Positions 34,451 to 43,280 of a DNA stretch of 64,000 nt are shown here, piece by piece. Below the pieces are notes generated by a model, which saw only the letters and a program-made list of their open reading frames with translations, had not been told where the DNA came from and searched no databases. The stretch comes from Gemmatimonadota bacterium (GTDB lineage Bacteria > Gemmatimonadota > Gemmatimonadetes > Gemmatimonadales > GWC2-71-9), in the NCBI GenBank assembly GCA_016874005.1, contig VGVQ01000015.1:36666-100665 (forward strand), written 5' to 3'. The position numbers were made by a program, and so were the translations under genes. How positions within the stretch are numbered: position 1 is the first letter of the stretch; every line of letters begins with the position of its first letter.

Positions 34451-37374
34451 GGAACGGACGGCCGGTCTCGGCCTTGCACCCAGGTCCCCCGAGCCGCTCA
34501 GGAGGTACCCCGCCCAGTAGAACGGCGACCGGTATCGCGGCTGTCGGAGGATCTCCCGCTGAGCGAAGGCCAGCCCGTCGGTGACCTCGTTTCGGTTCTC
34601 CGCCCCGGTCCTAGCCAGCTCCCGGTAGAACGCGGCCGCGAAGGCGGCGGCACCTTCGTCTTCGATCCGCCAGAGGGTCGCAATCACATTGGCGGCCCCG
34701 GCATGGAGAAACGCCCGAGCCAGCGTGGTGTAGTCTTCGCCTCGGGCCTGACCGGCCACCGCCCCGCCGGCGACCCCGGTCTCGCAGCCAGAAAGAAAGA
34801 CCAGGGCCGCACCGACCTGGGTCCGATCGACTTCGAACACTTCCAGCCGGCCATCGTTACCGGCGCCGTCGTTCGCCCCCGGTCGACCGGCGCTCAGCTC
34901 GAGGCGGGGAAACAGCGGGTTACGGGCGTTCAGGACTCCATGGGTAGCCAGGTGGACGATCGAGTTGACCCGGAGGGCCTGGCGGACGCGGTCTTCGCTG
35001 GCCTGTGCCCCGGTAATGACCCGGCTCGCCGGCATCGCAGTCCGAATGGCACGGACCTCGGCCACCGTCCCGGGCAGCTCGTCGCCCAGCGGGGCGAAGG
35101 CGATCGGCCCCGCGGATTCGGCGGTCCTGACCGCGCCGCGAAGTGCCGGCAGCACCCCGGCCGAGGGCAGCGACAGGAGGGTGTAATCCTCGATCAGGTA
35201 CCGCCGGGTCTTTCGGTCCTTGAGGGCGCCGAACGGCAAGTGGGCCAGGATTCCGTGGGGGACCACCACCAACCGGTGGACCCCGGCGAGCAGCGGAGAG
35301 TTCCGGGCTCCGGCCAGGAGCAGTTCGTGGAGCGCCTCCAGCGCCGGGTCGACCGCGTCGGGCGCGGCCCGTCGGGCGAGGATCTCACGAACGACCCGGA
35401 CTCGCGCTTCGAGGTCGGCCCGATCCAGTTGGAGCGCCAGCGGGGCGATCCGATCTCGCGTTACCACGAACAGGTGGGACCGCTCCAGACCGATGAAATA
35501 CTCCAGCAGGGCCTCATCCGGCCGTAACGCCGCCTGCAGTCGGGCCGCGTCCGGACGACCGCCCAAGATGGCCATCCGGTTCGGTTCGCCCGCCTCGCTT
35601 CGAATCAGCGCGGCGGCGAACTCCGAACGAATCCGTTCGAGGTTGTCGTGGAGCCGGTCCAACTCGGCCCGGTACCGTCGCGACAGGTCCTCGTCGGCGT
35701 GGCCCTCGAGGCCGTCGATCCGGCCCAGGAGCTGTTCGATCTGGCTCTGGAGTTGTCGTTCGCCCGCCGCCAACTCCCAAGCACTGGAGGTCGAGTTCCC
35801 GCGAACTGTCGCCAGTCGGTCGAGCAGAACGCGACCCCGCGCTCCGTCGGCGATCTCGAGCGCTTGGGCGGCGAGCCCCTGGCTCAAGAGCACCTCCACC
35901 AAGTGGCCATAGACCTCGCCCCGCTCCGCCAAAAAGCTCGCTTGCCTCCAGCCGGATCCCAGCTCGGCGCGGATCCGTTCCACGGCGTCGACCGCGCGGC
36001 GGCCTAACGCTGCCGCGGAGTCGCCTCGGCCGAGACCGGCCCAGGCCCGGCTGGCCAACCAGGCCACCTCCCAGTCTCGATCGAGCCCGGCGAACGTCAG
36101 GTCGCGACGGGCATCGCTCAGCGCCCGGAGGACCTCTCTCGGGTCTCCGGCCCGGTCGGCGATCGTCGCTCGGGCCAGCGCGACCCGGGCCCTGAGGGGC
36201 GGCGACCCCATCCGATCGGCGAGTGCCGCGGCCGACTCGAGCGCCTGCCGCGAGCGGTCGCCCTGCCCGCCGGCAGCCGCGGCGCGGGCCGCGACCAGAT
36301 AGTCTCCCAGGAGCGCCAACCGCGCCCCCCGGCCCGGTGGGTCGTCACCGCGGAGTCCACCAGGCTCAGGGCGATCTCGGGGTTGTCGAGCTCGAGGTGG
36401 ATGTCCGCCGCGGCGCGGAGATTGAGCCCGGTTTCCTCGATCAGTCCTAACCTGGTATTGATCTCCCGGGCCCGTTCCAGCAGCGCGAGGGCGCGGGGAA
36501 ATTCGCCCGCTTCGCGATGGAGCGCCGCCAGCTGCTCCAGATCGCTGGCCTCTTCGCGAGGCGACTCGGTGCGCCGAGCCTGCGCCACCGCGCTGTCGAG
36601 GTAGCCGATCGCCCGGGCCAGGTCCCCGAGCGCGGCGTACGCCGTGCCGAGTTGCCCCAGGTTGTTCTGTTCGCCGTCGCCGTCACCGGCGATTCGCAGA
36701 ATCGCGAGCCCTTCGGTGAGCAAAGGCACCGCCGAGTCCGGGTATCCGGTTCTCACCGCCAGCATCCCGAGGTTGGTCAGGACCCGGCCCTCGATGACTC
36801 CGTCTCGAGAAACCCGGGCCGCGGGAAGCGCCCGCGTCAGGAGGACCCTAGCCTCGGCGAACTCGCCCAGCTCGATGTGCGACAGGGCCAGATTGGTCCA
36901 CACCTTCGCCAGGTTGGTGGTGTCGGCAGCGGCCTCGGCCAACTCGCGCGCCGTCCCGTGTTGGCTGATCGCCTCCGAGTAACGGCCCTCGTGCAGCGCG
37001 ATCAGCCCGAGCAGGTTGTGGGAATCGAACAGCTGGCCATGAAGCCCCCGTTGGCGTTTCAACTCGAGGGATTCTTGTCCGAGCCGGCGCGCCTCCTGGT
37101 AGTCGCTCCGCCGGTACGCAACCCTGGCCAGTCCGGTCAGCGCCTTCGCCTCGTTCGCCGGATCGGCGCGGGTTCGAGACTGCTGGAGCGCCTGATGGTA
37201 CAAGGTTGCGGCCGAATCGGTCTCGCCAGACCAGTAGGCCGTGAAGGCGGCCGCCACCAGGGAATCGGGCCCAACGGGGCCTGCCGTGGGGATGGCGCGG
37301 TCGCGACACCCGCCGAGGACACAAACGGCGGTAACCGCCGCGGCGCGAAGTCGCGGGCCCCGCCCGGGAGTCAC
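34439..37374 (-). CDS. TPR-CHAT lipoprotein (caspase-like protease domain), frameshifted in this sequence
   Basis: Corrected length about 978 residues. The GTG at 37374 overlaps the anti-sigma stop (GTGA). A lipoprotein signal ends in V-L-G-G-C (Cys23). About 500 residues of tetratricopeptide repeats follow (A-x-x-x-L-G/Y-E-x-A repeats, spacing near 34-40). The C-terminal CHAT domain carries the catalytic His in H-L-A-T-H-G and the catalytic Cys in F-L-S-G-C-E-T-G-V. At 36325-36330 a C6 tract (minus-strand G6) breaks the frame in the TPR region; adding one base (tract of 7) joins the two halves. CHAT is the caspase-fold protease domain of the HetF-associated family. It is membrane-anchored and probably faces the periplasm, with sigma-factor control upstream. 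Confidence 0.75.
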
Positions 37375-37934
37375 GGCGCCAGCCGGCGATCGCGAAGACC
37401 GGTCGTGGCGCGCTCGCCGTTGACGAGGAGGGCATCGACGTACCAATGGTACCTCGCGCCGGCGCGAATCGACGCGCTGTCCGGAATGGCGGCGATCGTG
37501 TCGACGAGCTGATGGGTCCAGACGACCCCACCGCTCGAGTCGGTTACCGTCAGGCGGTACAGCGTGCCCGGCCCCGCCGACCCCCAGATCAGCCGCCGGT
37601 CCGAGCCCGGCGTGGCCGCGGTCGTCGGGGACCACACCGGGATGACGGTCGCCGCTTCGCGAGGGCTGCCCGGTCGAAACCGCGGCGTTTCTTCCGGCCC
37701 GGGTTTCGGCGGCAACAGCACGAACAACAGGGCGGCGGCGGCGGCCAGGGGCGCGGCAACCCGGAGGACGCGCCGGCGACGGTCGGACCGGAGCACCAGG
37801 GTCACGGCGACCGCGTCTCGCCGGCACTCGGCGCAGTCGGCGAGGTGGTGCTCCACCCGCTGGTACTCGGTCGGGGTGAGCCGGCGCTCGGCGTAGGCAG
37901 CGAGCTGGTCGTGGTCGACGTGCAGTGTGCTCAT
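37371..37934 (-). CDS. zf-HC2 domain anti-sigma factor-like membrane protein
   Basis: 187 residues from the ATG at 37934. The N-terminal zinc-finger type motif Y-x-x-V-E-H-H-L-A-D-C-A-E-C (H-x3-C-x2-C) is the anti-ECF-sigma (zf-HC2) signature. One membrane helix (about residues 58-75) and a beta-rich extracytoplasmic domain (about 90-187) follow. It should hold the upstream-encoded sigma factor inactive until a signal arrives. It overlaps the TPR-CHAT start by 4 nt. Confidence 0.78.
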   Translation of the reverse strand: MSTLHVDHDQLAAYAERRLTPTEYQRVEHHLADCAECRRDAVAVTLVLRSDRRRRVLRVAAPLAAAAALLFVLLPPKPGPEETPRFRPGSPREAATVIPVWSPTTAATPGSDRRLIWGSAGPGTLYRLTVTDSSGGVVWTHQLVDTIAAIPDSASIRAGARYHWYVDALLVNGERATTGLRDRRLAP

Positions 37935-38018
37935 GGTGTCATTCGGCGGTTCCCCCCGGCCCGCTCCTGCTGATCCGCCATCGGGAACCAAGAACGGACT
38001 GCTCTCGCTGGTTTGCGT

Positions 38019-38678
38019 TCATGGGTCGACTCCCTCGACCCCGCGCTCGCCCAGCTCGCGGCGGAGCGTGTCCAGCACCGCCCGAAGGCGATGATACACG
38101 TGGAACACGGTCGGAAATCCCATCACGACGGCGATCTGCCTGACGGGAACATCGTCCTCGAACCGAAGCCGTACCAACAGTCGATCTCTGCTGTCGAGTC
38201 CCGCGAGGCAGGACTCGAGTACCTCGCGCACTTGCCGCTCGGCGAGATCGCGGGCGGCATCGCTCCGCTGGTCAGGGAGAACCTCGAGGTCGATGGCCGA
38301 CCCGACCAGCTCGGTCAGGCGTCTCCGCGCGGCACGAATCGCCCGCGCCTCGTCCGACCCGTCGCCGCGATCCCCGCGGCCGTAGCGAGTCCGCTCATGG
38401 TCGAGGGCGAGCCGCCGGGCAACCACCGTGAGCCAAGCACCGAAACCGCTGGTGGCGTCGACCCGGTAGCCGCGAAGTCGCCGGAAATTGTCTCGTCGAA
38501 GCTCCCCGACCACGTAGGCATACCGGTCCATCCTGGCATCGGCGTCGCCGCCCAGGGTCCCGACCGATTTGAGCAGCAGCCGGCTGTATCGGTCGAGCAA
38601 CGCCGACCATGCCGCCTCGACCCGAACTGGCTCGGCGCCGTCCAAGAGGATCCCCAGCTCGGGCGGGTGGGTGGTCAT
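38019..38678 (-). CDS. ECF-type RNA polymerase sigma factor
   Basis: 219 residues. Region 2 around residues 25-85 (W-S-A-L-L-D-R-Y, then L-R-R-D-N-F-R-R-L-R-G-Y and F-G-A-W-L-T-V-V-A-R-R-L-A-L-D) and region 4 around 150-205 (L-D-S-R-D-R-L-L-V-R-L-R-F-E-D-D-V-P-V-R-Q-I-A) give the helix-turn-helix. It lacks a typical P-x-x-T-x-x-E-x-E region 2.4 motif, so it is a divergent ECF member. Likely partner of the zf-HC2 protein 84 bp downstream. The ATG at 38678 follows a TAGTTG box by 5 nt, so the mRNA may be leaderless. Confidence 0.78.
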   Translation of the reverse strand: MTTHPPELGILLDGAEPVRVEAAWSALLDRYSRLLLKSVGTLGGDADARMDRYAYVVGELRRDNFRRLRGYRVDATSGFGAWLTVVARRLALDHERTRYGRGDRGDGSDEARAIRAARRRLTELVGSAIDLEVLPDQRSDAARDLAERQVREVLESCLAGLDSRDRLLVRLRFEDDVPVRQIAVVMGFPTVFHVYHRLRAVLDTLRRELGERGVEGVDP

Positions 38679-38683
38679 AGGGA

Positions 38684-38690
38684 CAACTAT
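38684..38690 (-). promoter_or_regulatory. -10-like box of the ECF sigma operon
   Basis: The minus strand reads GGATAGTT directly before the start codon (5-6 nt gap). Possible leaderless start or an autoregulated ECF promoter. No -35 consensus. Confidence 0.35.
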
Positions 38691-38823
38691 CCGCCACGGC
38701 CGGCCCCGGCGCAACTACCCGGGGAGGAACCGCCGTTTTCGAGGCGGGGCCCGAGGCTTTGACCCGGGCGCGCCGCGCCGGCGCCGGATCCGACGGCAAT
38801 GGCGCGGCCCGAGCCGCCAACCG

Positions 38824-38829
38824 TAGATT
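38824..38829 (+). promoter_or_regulatory. -10-like box before the amidohydrolase 2 gene
   Basis: TAGATT, 57 nt before the ATG at 38887, which also has a GGAG ribosome-binding site. Matches the -10 box seen in other genes. Confidence 0.35.
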
Positions 38830-38886
38830 TCGCCCCGCTGCATCCTGGCCCCCGGCGACCGCGGGCCTTTATCGGAGCAGGGATAC

Positions 38887-39697
38887 ATGATCATCGATGC
38901 CTGGGCCCAGCACCCCACCCTGCGGCACTCACAGGACCCGATCTTCGACTCGTTGCGGCGCTGGACCAAGACGGTGGCGCCGACTGCCGAGCTTCCGGTG
39001 TCGGCGACCCTGGCGGCCATGGATCAGGGCGGGATCGACCGGGCCCTGATTTCGGCCTGGGTCGCGCCCAGGAACGTCATGATTTCCAACGACGAGGTCG
39101 CCGGCTTCGTCGCCCAAGCGCCGAACCGGCTCATTGGGGTGGGCAGCGTCGACATCGGCAAGCCGATGAGCGCGATCCGCGAAGCGCGTCGATGCATCGA
39201 GGAGCTTGGCTTCAAGGCGATCCGGGTCTTGCCGTGGCTCTGGGAGGTGCCCCCGACCGATCGGCGCTTCTACCCGGTCTTCGTGGCCTGTTGCGAGCTC
39301 GGCGTGCCCTTCTGCACCCAGATCGGGCACACCGGACCGCTGATGCCGTCCGAGGTCGGCCGGCCGATCTATCTCGATCAGGTCGCGATCGACTTCCCGG
39401 AGTTGGTCATCGTGGGCGGACACATCGGATATCCCTGGACCGACGAGGCGATCGCGGTGGCTACCAAGCACGAGAACGTCTATCTCGACACCTCGGCCTA
39501 TACCGTCAAGCGCTATCCGGCGGCGTTGGGTGGATTTCCTCCGCGGGCATGGCCGCCGCAAGGTCCTGTTCGGCACCAACTACCCGATGATCATGCCGGC
39601 CAAGGCACTCGAGGGCGTGGAGTCCTTGCCGCTCGATGACGAAGCGCGGACCTTGTTTCTTGGCGGCAACGCCCTGAGAGTGTTCCAACTCGCCTGA
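38887..39697 (+). CDS. amidohydrolase 2 family protein, frameshifted in this sequence
   Basis: Corrected length about 269 residues, a normal size for this family. The start at 38887 follows GGAG. Metal-site and fold motifs: M-I-I-D-A-W near the start, V-x-I-G-G-H-I-G-Y-P-W near 177, and F-G-T-N-Y-P. As sequenced, the frame shifts near 39528-39530 (a GGG). Removing one G gives L-V-D-F-L-R-G-H-G-R-R-K-V-L-F-G-T-N-Y-P and a natural end at 39697 (G-G-N-A-L-R-V-F-Q-L-A). Without the fix the stop is at 39639 with a nonsense tail. TIM-barrel decarboxylase or hydrolase type; substrate unknown. Confidence 0.75.
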
Positions 39698-39716
39698 CCA
39701 CTTCGCGGATCCGATC

Positions 39717-41003
39717 ATGTTCTCGTTGGCCCTGACGCTCACCCTGCTCCAAGCCGCCCCGTTGTCTCGGGCCGAGCGAGCCATCGCCGCGCACGTCCAA
39801 GCCAATGGGCAGAGCGCGGTCGCCCTCCTCGAACGGGTCGTCAACATCAACAGCGGCACCTTGAATCTCCCTGGCGTTCGCCGGGTGGGCGAGGTCTTCA
39901 AGGCGGAATTCGACCGGCTCGGATTCTCGACCCGATGGGTCGATGGCGCCCCATTCGGCCGGGCCGGTCACTTGATCGCCGAGCGCCGCGGGAGGGGCCC
40001 GAGGCTGCTGCTGATCGGCCATCTCGACACGGTGTTCGAACAGTCGAGCCCGTTTCAGCGGATGACCTGGATCGATTCCACCAGGGCCAAGGGGCCCGGG
40101 ATCGTCGACATGAAGGGCGGCGACGTCATCATCGTCAAGGCGCTCGAAGCGCTCGGCGCGGCCGGATTGCTGGACGACCTCGACCTGACCGTGATCTTCA
40201 CCGGCGACGAGGAGGATCCCGGCGACCCGGTCTCGCTCGCCCGCGCCAGCCTGCTCGAGCTGGCGCGGCGGGCCGACATGGCGATCGGGTTCGAGAACGG
40301 CTCCGGCGATCCCCACAAGGCGGTGATCGCGCGGCGCGGCTTCACCGGTTGGACCCTTACGGTCACCGGCAAGCCGGCGCATTCCTCCCAGATCTTCCGG
40401 CCCGAGAACGGCAGCGGGGCGATCTTCGAGGCGGCCCGGATCCTCGATGCCTTTCATCAGCGGTTGGCTGGCCAGCCGTTCTTGACGTTCAATCCCGGCC
40501 TGGCGTTAGGCGGGACCCAGGTGGCGGTCGACACCACGGGGTTGCACGGCACCGCGATGGGCAAGACCAACATCGTCGCGGAGCGGATGGTCGTGAAGGG
40601 CGACCTTCGGATCCTCTCGGCCGACCAGCTCGAGTCGACCAAGCGGACCATGCGGGAGATCGTCGCGGCAAACCAGCCCCAGACGAGCGCCCGGATCGAC
40701 TTCGAGGATGGCTATCCTCCGCTCCCGCCCGCTCCCGGGAACGGCACTCTGCTCGAGATCTACGACCAAGCGAGCCGCGACCTCGGGTTCGGTCCGGTGA
40801 CCGCGACCGATCCGATGCGGGCCGGGGCGGCCGACGTCTCCTTCACCGCCGGCCTGGTGCCGATGGCGATCGACGGGATCGGGGCGGCGGGGGCCAACGA
40901 CCACACCGCCGATGAGACCGCCGACCTGGCCGTGTTCCCCACCCTGATCACCCGCGCGGCGATCTTCCTGCACCGGCTGGGGCAGACCAAGCCCCGAGCC
41001 TGA
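39717..41003 (+). CDS. M20 family metallopeptidase (carboxypeptidase G2-like), secreted
   Basis: 428 residues with an N-terminal hydrophobic export segment (about 1-16). The zinc ligands follow the M20 pattern: H102 and D104 in G-H-L-D-T, the bridging D in G-I-V-D-M-K-G-G near 137, catalytic E-E in T-G-D-E-E-D-P near 165, and a final His in A-N-D-H-T. The dimerisation domain insertion lies between about 205 and 320. It probably cleaves the C-terminal amino acid or an amide bond from small peptides in the periplasm. 20 bp after the amidohydrolase gene. Confidence 0.88.
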   Translation: MFSLALTLTLLQAAPLSRAERAIAAHVQANGQSAVALLERVVNINSGTLNLPGVRRVGEVFKAEFDRLGFSTRWVDGAPFGRAGHLIAERRGRGPRLLLIGHLDTVFEQSSPFQRMTWIDSTRAKGPGIVDMKGGDVIIVKALEALGAAGLLDDLDLTVIFTGDEEDPGDPVSLARASLLELARRADMAIGFENGSGDPHKAVIARRGFTGWTLTVTGKPAHSSQIFRPENGSGAIFEAARILDAFHQRLAGQPFLTFNPGLALGGTQVAVDTTGLHGTAMGKTNIVAERMVVKGDLRILSADQLESTKRTMREIVAANQPQTSARIDFEDGYPPLPPAPGNGTLLEIYDQASRDLGFGPVTATDPMRAGAADVSFTAGLVPMAIDGIGAAGANDHTADETADLAVFPTLITRAAIFLHRLGQTKPRA

Positions 41004-41017
41004 CCCCGGAGACTCAG

Positions 41018-42082
41018 ATGAGCTGGCTCCATCCGGCGTTGCTGCTGGCCGTTTCGATCGCCGCCCGCCCGAGTCAGGCCCAGACACCGACAGAGGGCAC
41101 CTTCACCATTCGCGATTATCGCTTCAGCTCCGGCGAGACCCTCCCGGAGTTGCGGGTCCATTACCGAACCTTGGGCACCCCCGCGAGGGATGCTCGGGGG
41201 GTCGTCCGGAACGCTGTCTTGATCCTCCACGGCACCGGTGGAAGCGGGGCGCAATTTCTCCGGGCCGAATTCGCCGGCGAGCTGTTTCGCGCCGGCGGCC
41301 TGCTCGATGCTACTCGATACTACATCGTCCTGCCCGATGGCATCGGACATGGCCGGTCCAGCAAGCCGAGCGACGGGCTCCGGGCCAAGTTCCCGCGGTA
41401 CGGTTACCTCGACATGGTGGACGCCCAATACCGCCTCCTCACCGAGGGGCTCGGTGTCGACCACCTGCGGCTGGTAATGGGGACGTCGATGGGCGGCATG
41501 CATACCTGGCTCTGGGGCGGACGTTACCCGGGGTTCATGGATGCCTTGCTGCCGCTGGCGAGTTTGCCGACCCAGATCTCCGGCCGCAACCGGGTCTGGC
41601 GCCGAGTGGTGATCGACGCCATCCGGAACGACCCCGCGTGGCACGGGGGCGATTACCCGACCCAGCCGCCCAGCCTGCGGACCGCGCAGGGCATGCTCTA
41701 CCTGATGGGGAGCAACCCGGTGATTCGCCAGGAGGAGTCTCCGACCCTGGCCCGCACCGACTCGGTTCTCGATGCCGCGCTCGCGGCATCGGTTCGCGGC
41801 GCGGACGCCAACGACCTGCTCTTTCAGGTCGAGGCCTCGCGGGACTACGATCCTGGGCCGGGGTTGGAGAAGATCCGCGCGCCGCTCGTGGCGATCAACT
41901 TCGCGGACGACCTGATCAACCCCCCGGAGCTGGGGATTCTGGAACGCGAAATCGCCCGAGTGGTCGGGGGTCGAGCGATCCTCGTTCCGGCGAGCCCATC
42001 GACCCGCGGTCACGGCACCCACACCCTGGCGGCGGTGTGGCGGCGTCATCTAGAGGAGTTGCTGGCGCGATCGGCCCGGTAG
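41018..42082 (+). CDS. secreted MetX-like (homoserine O-acetyltransferase fold) alpha/beta hydrolase
   Basis: 354 residues with a signal peptide (about 1-21, cut after S-Q-A). The fold is that of MetX-type acyltransferases: L-H-G-T-G near 70, nucleophile in G-T-S-M-G-G-M-H near 153, acid near 290 (N-F-A-D-D), and H-G-T-H-T near 328. MetX itself is cytoplasmic, so an exported version is likely a different esterase or acyltransferase. It begins 14 bp after the M20 gene in the same direction. Confidence 0.78.
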   Translation: MSWLHPALLLAVSIAARPSQAQTPTEGTFTIRDYRFSSGETLPELRVHYRTLGTPARDARGVVRNAVLILHGTGGSGAQFLRAEFAGELFRAGGLLDATRYYIVLPDGIGHGRSSKPSDGLRAKFPRYGYLDMVDAQYRLLTEGLGVDHLRLVMGTSMGGMHTWLWGGRYPGFMDALLPLASLPTQISGRNRVWRRVVIDAIRNDPAWHGGDYPTQPPSLRTAQGMLYLMGSNPVIRQEESPTLARTDSVLDAALAASVRGADANDLLFQVEASRDYDPGPGLEKIRAPLVAINFADDLINPPELGILEREIARVVGGRAILVPASPSTRGHGTHTLAAVWRRHLEELLARSAR

Positions 42083-42103
42083 GGGGGCCGAAACGATCCG
42101 AGT

Positions 42104-42655
42104 TCAGTCGGGCAGGCCGGTGAACAGGTCGGCGACGCGAACTTCCAACTCCCGGCCGCTTCCTGGGGACCGCCACAGCACTCGATCACCGACCTCGCAC
42201 TCGTCTTCGCCGGCCCGATGACGGAACAGCTTCCTGGCCTCGAGTTCCACCCGCCAGACTTCCGGTATCCCCACGGCGAGGTAGCTGGTACGCTTGTAGT
42301 CGCGATCGTAGATTCGCGACCCGGAGCCGGAGACTTCGATGGCGAGCCACCGTTCCGCAACCCGGTCCCATCCGGACCCGGTGCCGGTGCCCAGTCGCCC
42401 GACGAGAACGTCCGGCTCCATTCGCAGACTCGGCCGAAGTTCCACCACGCCGGGGCCGGCGACGAACGCGCCAACCTCAGGCGCCAGGAATTCGCGGAAG
42501 ATCGCGCCCAACGCGAAGACGACGATTCCGTGCGCCAGGCCGGGTGCCGGACTCACGAAGAGCACCCCGTCCAGCAGCTCGTACCGGTTGCCGTCGGGCG
42601 GGAAGGCGTCGATCTCGTCGACCGTGTAGCGGCGCAGCGTGACCGGCATGACCAT
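42104..42655 (-). CDS. Uma2 family endonuclease
   Basis: 183 residues if started at the ATG at 42655; a second ATG is two codons later. PD-(D/E)xK-fold Uma2 signature: Y-E-L-L-D-G-V-L near 28, M-E-P-D-V-L near 80, A-I-E-V-S near 105, then D-R-D-Y-K-R-T-S-Y near 118 and G-I-P-E-V-W-R-V. Uma2 proteins are very common in cyanobacteria and Gemmatimonadota; their cleavage specificity is unknown. It faces away from the following plus-strand gene. Confidence 0.82.
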   Translation of the reverse strand: MVMPVTLRRYTVDEIDAFPPDGNRYELLDGVLFVSPAPGLAHGIVVFALGAIFREFLAPEVGAFVAGPGVVELRPSLRMEPDVLVGRLGTGTGSGWDRVAERWLAIEVSGSGSRIYDRDYKRTSYLAVGIPEVWRVELEARKLFRHRAGEDECEVGDRVLWRSPGSGRELEVRVADLFTGLPD

Positions 42656-42739
42656 AATCTGGGGCCTCGGCTCGTGGGTCGGCAACTCGACATCCACCAG
42701 GGTACGCTCGGCGCCGGCCGAACTGATAACCGGAACGGC

Positions 42740-42766
42740 TTGACACCGGCCAAGGCGCGGTACCTG
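42740..42766 (+). promoter_or_regulatory. sigma-70-like promoter of a small secreted protein gene
   Basis: TTGACA (42740-42745), 15-nt spacer, TACCTG (42761-42766), 29 nt before the GTG at 42796. The same shape is seen at 34424-34450. The -10 is a weak match. Confidence 0.45.
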
Positions 42767-42795
42767 TTTCAACCACCCTTCTTCCAGGACCTCCC

Positions 42796-43227
42796 GTGTT
42801 GATCGCCCCTCTGCTCCTGGCCGCGCAGGCGGCCCTACCCGTTTCGTCCCCCGCCGCCGAATCGGCCCCGACGTACACGGTGGAGTATTACTACAAGGTT
42901 CGCTGGGGATTCCAGGCCGAGTTCCTCAAGCTCTTCCTCAAGAACCACCTCCCGATTCTCAAGAAGGAACGGGACATGGGGCGGATCGTCGAGATCCGGA
43001 TGGAGGCGCCCCGGGAACACATGACCGAGGACGCTCGCTGGGATTACCGGGTCACCTTGGTCTTCGCCTCGGCGGAGGCCGCGCTGTCGCCCAGCGCGGT
43101 GACCGAGGCGCAGCGGAAAGCGATGTACCCGGATCAGGCCACGTTCGAACGAGAGGAGCAGCGCCGGTTCGAGCTACTGATGGCGCACTGGGACTTGCCG
43201 TTGGTGCCGGTGGATCAGGGCTCCTGA
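42796..43227 (+). CDS. hypothetical secreted protein
   Basis: 143 residues from the GTG at 42796, after a TTGACA promoter-like site. Signal peptide about 1-21 (A-A-E-S-A cleavage region). The rest has Y-T-V-E-Y-Y-Y-K-V near residue 27, a K-N-H-L-P-I-L stretch, and an acidic/basic helix ending in R-R-F-E-L-L-M-A-H-W-D. It may be a ferredoxin-like dimeric fold, but no family was recognised. No cysteines. Confidence 0.55.
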   Translation: MLIAPLLLAAQAALPVSSPAAESAPTYTVEYYYKVRWGFQAEFLKLFLKNHLPILKKERDMGRIVEIRMEAPREHMTEDARWDYRVTLVFASAEAALSPSAVTEAQRKAMYPDQATFEREEQRRFELLMAHWDLPLVPVDQGS

Positions 43228-43280
43228 CGCTCAGCGGCGCGCCGGCCAGAAGCGGCGGAACCGGAGACTGGGTCCTTGGC

